NCBI GenBank assembly: GCA_008363265.1
Contig: RHKR01000009.1
Span: forward strand, 1-15,796
Reading direction: 5' to 3'
From: Chlorobiota bacterium
GTDB lineage: Bacteria > Bacteroidota > Ignavibacteria > Ignavibacteriales > Ignavibacteriaceae
Length of the DNA stretch: 15,796 nt
How positions within the stretch are numbered: position 1 is the stretch's first letter; every line of letters starts with the position of its first letter. Below the pieces are notes generated by a model. It saw only the letters and a program-made list of their open reading frames with translations. It searched no databases and was not told where the DNA came from. Below are positions 14,619-15,796 of this stretch, piece by piece. The position numbers were made by a program, and so were the translations under genes.

Positions 14619-15047
14619 ATGAAAGATTTTAACATCAAGAAACTTTACTATTCGATTAGTGAAGTAAGTAAGATAACCGATGTGGAGCAGTATGTGCTCC
14701 GTTTTTGGGAAAATGTTTTCGACCAGCTCAGACCGCAAAAAAACAGGGCAGGTAACAGGATATACACCAATAAGGAGATCGAATTGATCCTCTTTATCAA
14801 AGGCCTGTTACGTGACCAAAAATATACTATCGAAGGTGCCAAGAAGGTTCTCAACGAACAGTTCAAAGGAAAACTTCCCGTCGCGGAGGACTTTAAGAAA
14901 GATGAAGTCCAGCTTCACGATGATGAACTCCCTGATGAGAATATTGAAGTTGACTTTGATAAGGAAATCCCGGAAGAGCGCACTGAACTCTACAGGGATC
15001 TCGTGGAAATCAAATCATTCTTGGAACTGCTGAAAAGCAAACTTTAA
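14619..15047 (+). CDS. MerR-family transcriptional regulator
   Basis: A 142-residue DNA-binding protein. The winged helix-turn-helix spans about residues 8-80: LYYSISEVSKITDVEQYVLRFWENVFDQLRP, then the wing NRAGNRIYTNKEI and a second helix pair ending TIEGAKKVL. This N-terminal form is common in Bacteroidota MerR proteins of unknown target. The usual effector domain is absent. Instead there is an acidic linker (about 90-120) rich in D and E, and a short leucine-rich C-terminal helix that could dimerise. No metal-binding cysteines are present, so a metal sensor is unlikely. The stop is 3 nt before tRNA-Pro, so both are probably on one transcript. Confidence 0.9.
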   Translation: MKDFNIKKLYYSISEVSKITDVEQYVLRFWENVFDQLRPQKNRAGNRIYTNKEIELILFIKGLLRDQKYTIEGAKKVLNEQFKGKLPVAEDFKKDEVQLHDDELPDENIEVDFDKEIPEERTELYRDLVEIKSFLELLKSKL

Positions 15048-15050
15048 GAT

Positions 15051-15127
15051 CGGAACGTGGCGCAGCCCGGTAGCGCACTACTTTGGGGTAGTAGGGGTCG
15101 CGGGTTCAAATCCCGCCGTTCCGACCA
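15051..15127 (+). tRNA. tRNA-Pro (anticodon GGG)
   Basis: A complete cloverleaf with CCA encoded. The acceptor stem CGGAACG (15051-15057) pairs perfectly with CGTTCCG (15117-15123). The D stem is GCGC/GCGC. The anticodon stem is CTACT/AGTAG with loop TTGGGGT, placing GGG at 15085-15087. The variable loop is GGGTC and the T arm GCGGG-TTCAAAT-CCCGC. It reads CCC and CCU proline codons. The loop and variable region match the layout of E. coli tRNA-Pro(GGG). Choosing a stem shifted by one base would suggest UGG, but that breaks the pairing and the 5-base variable loop. Confidence 0.97.
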
Positions 15128-15148
15128 CTTTTCTCCCTGCCTTTTACC

Positions 15149-15179
15149 TTTTATACCTTCCCCGTATTTGGTAAATTTG
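15149..15179 (+). promoter_or_regulatory. Candidate Bacteroidota-type promoter for purF
   Basis: TAAATTTG at 15172-15179 is a perfect TAnnTTTG -7 element, and TTTT at 15149-15152, 19 bp upstream, is a 3/4 match to the -33 element. Transcription would start near 15186, roughly 19 nt before the purF ATG. The -7 element is inside the left arm of an inverted repeat (15171-15199). Confidence 0.45.
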
Positions 15180-15199
15180 TTATCCTCAATAAAATTTAC
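15171..15199. repeat. 8-bp inverted repeat in front of purF, candidate operator
   Basis: GTAAATTT (15171-15178) and AAATTTAC (15192-15199) are perfect inverted repeats separated by 13 bp. The left arm covers the candidate -7 element and the right arm ends 5 bp before the purF ATG. Either a repressor site or a leader hairpin is possible. An RNA hairpin would need transcription to start upstream of 15171, which the candidate promoter does not allow, so a DNA operator fits better (inference). Confidence 0.4.
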
Positions 15200-15204
15200 A
15201 CCCA

Positions 15205-15796
15205 ATGGAAATCACTGTTAGCAGAATCAAATGTTTTTGTGGCATTTTTGGTATATCCAATAATCCTAATGCCTCCACTATGGCCTATTACGGTCTGCAC
15301 GCGCTCCAGCACCGCGGACAGGAGGCATCAGGGATCGTCAGCCATGATTTCGATTCCGGTCGTCCTGTATTTAAGATCATCAAAGGGGAGGGTCTGGTTT
15401 CAGAAGTGTTTTCTGATTTTGATGTCTGGAGGCCTCAACTGCAGGGAAATGCCGCGATAGGACACAACCGGTATTCGACCACCGGCTCCTCTAATTCACG
15501 TAAAAACATCCAGCCATTTGTGGTCAACTATCATTCCGGAAATCTCGCTGTTGCTCACAATGGAAACCTGACCAACGACAAAGAACTCAGGGAGTGGCTT
15601 GTTTCAGAAGGCTCGATCTTCCAAACTACATCTGACAGTGAAGTTTTCCTGCATCTCATAGCAAAAAGCAAGAAAAAAGACCAGCGTGATCAGATCATCG
15701 AAGCATTAAGCTATGTTAAAGGAGCATTTTCTGTCGTTATCCTTACTGATAATTATCTGGTAGCTGCGCGAGACAATCACGGCTTCAGACCCATGT
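15205..15796 (+). CDS. purF: Amidophosphoribosyltransferase, N-terminal part (cut by window end)
   Basis: An open frame of 197 codons running off the window without a stop. It encodes the glutamine amidotransferase (Ntn-hydrolase) domain of the first committed enzyme of purine synthesis, which makes phosphoribosylamine from PRPP and glutamine. Visible motifs are CGIFGISNN at 12-20, ALQHRGQEASG, IGHNRYSTTGSS, AVAHNGNLTN, TTSDSEVFLHLI, GAFSVVIL and the terminal ARDNHGFRPM. C12 is the expected catalytic nucleophile, so residues 1-11 form a propeptide that must be removed to expose the Cys, as in the Bacillus-type enzyme. No Shine-Dalgarno sequence precedes the ATG. The phosphoribosyltransferase domain lies beyond the window. 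Confidence 0.95.
   Translation, partial: MEITVSRIKCFCGIFGISNNPNASTMAYYGLHALQHRGQEASGIVSHDFDSGRPVFKIIKGEGLVSEVFSDFDVWRPQLQGNAAIGHNRYSTTGSSNSRKNIQPFVVNYHSGNLAVAHNGNLTNDKELREWLVSEGSIFQTTSDSEVFLHLIAKSKKKDQRDQIIEALSYVKGAFSVVILTDNYLVAARDNHGFRPM

Noticed and set aside
15239..15460. 73-codon frame near the window end
   Set aside because: It is an out-of-frame shadow inside purF, whose own frame carries all the expected glutamine amidotransferase motifs.

Overview
The window reads as ordinary chromosome of a bacterium from the Bacteroidota/Chlorobi/Ignavibacteria side of the tree. The grounds are gene order and families: a DUF5683-type protein directly after parAB, folP overlapping a CdaA-type diadenylate cyclase, a MerR regulator of the 'YYSI..V' type common in that group, weak or absent Shine-Dalgarno sequences at many starts, and promoter-like elements of the TTTG / TAnnTTTG type. 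A more exact placement (Ignavibacteria is my best guess) is inference. No mobile element, CRISPR array, prophage gene or defence system is visible.

Layout. (1) 42-1769, minus strand: a POT-family peptide transporter with a soluble insert. (2) 1770-1929: a 160-bp divergent intergenic region with candidate promoters, a 14-bp perfect palindrome and a perfect 12+12-bp inverted repeat. (3) 1930-12148, plus strand: twelve genes with gaps of 35 nt or less and many 1-20 nt overlaps: kinase-less PASTA membrane protein, rpe, nagA, folP, cdaA, a GT2 glycosyltransferase, a UPF0173 metallo-hydrolase, parA, parB, a DUF5683 protein, a zinc-ribbon/Yip1-like membrane protein, and nadB. (4) 12143-13069, minus strand: a Ppx/GppA phosphatase whose stop overlaps that of nadB. 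(5) 13166-14550, plus: a small uncharacterised protein, aroQ and a HAD hydrolase in a tight cluster. (6) 14619-15127: a MerR-type regulator followed 3 nt later by tRNA-Pro(GGG). (7) 15205 to the window end: the N-terminal part of purF.

How the genes fit together. The long plus-strand block mixes metabolism (pentose phosphate epimerase, amino-sugar deacetylase, folate and NAD synthesis) with envelope and cell-cycle functions (PASTA protein, c-di-AMP synthesis, lipid-linked glycosyl transfer, chromosome segregation). It looks like a housekeeping block whose members are coupled by overlapping stop/start codons more than a single pathway. The most distinctive points are the PASTA protein without a kinase domain beside rpe and upstream of a c-di-AMP synthase that has unusual active-site residues, the palindromes in front of that block, an inverted repeat directly in front of purF, and a strong apparent excess of GATC sites. 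I did not find a clearly new biological system.
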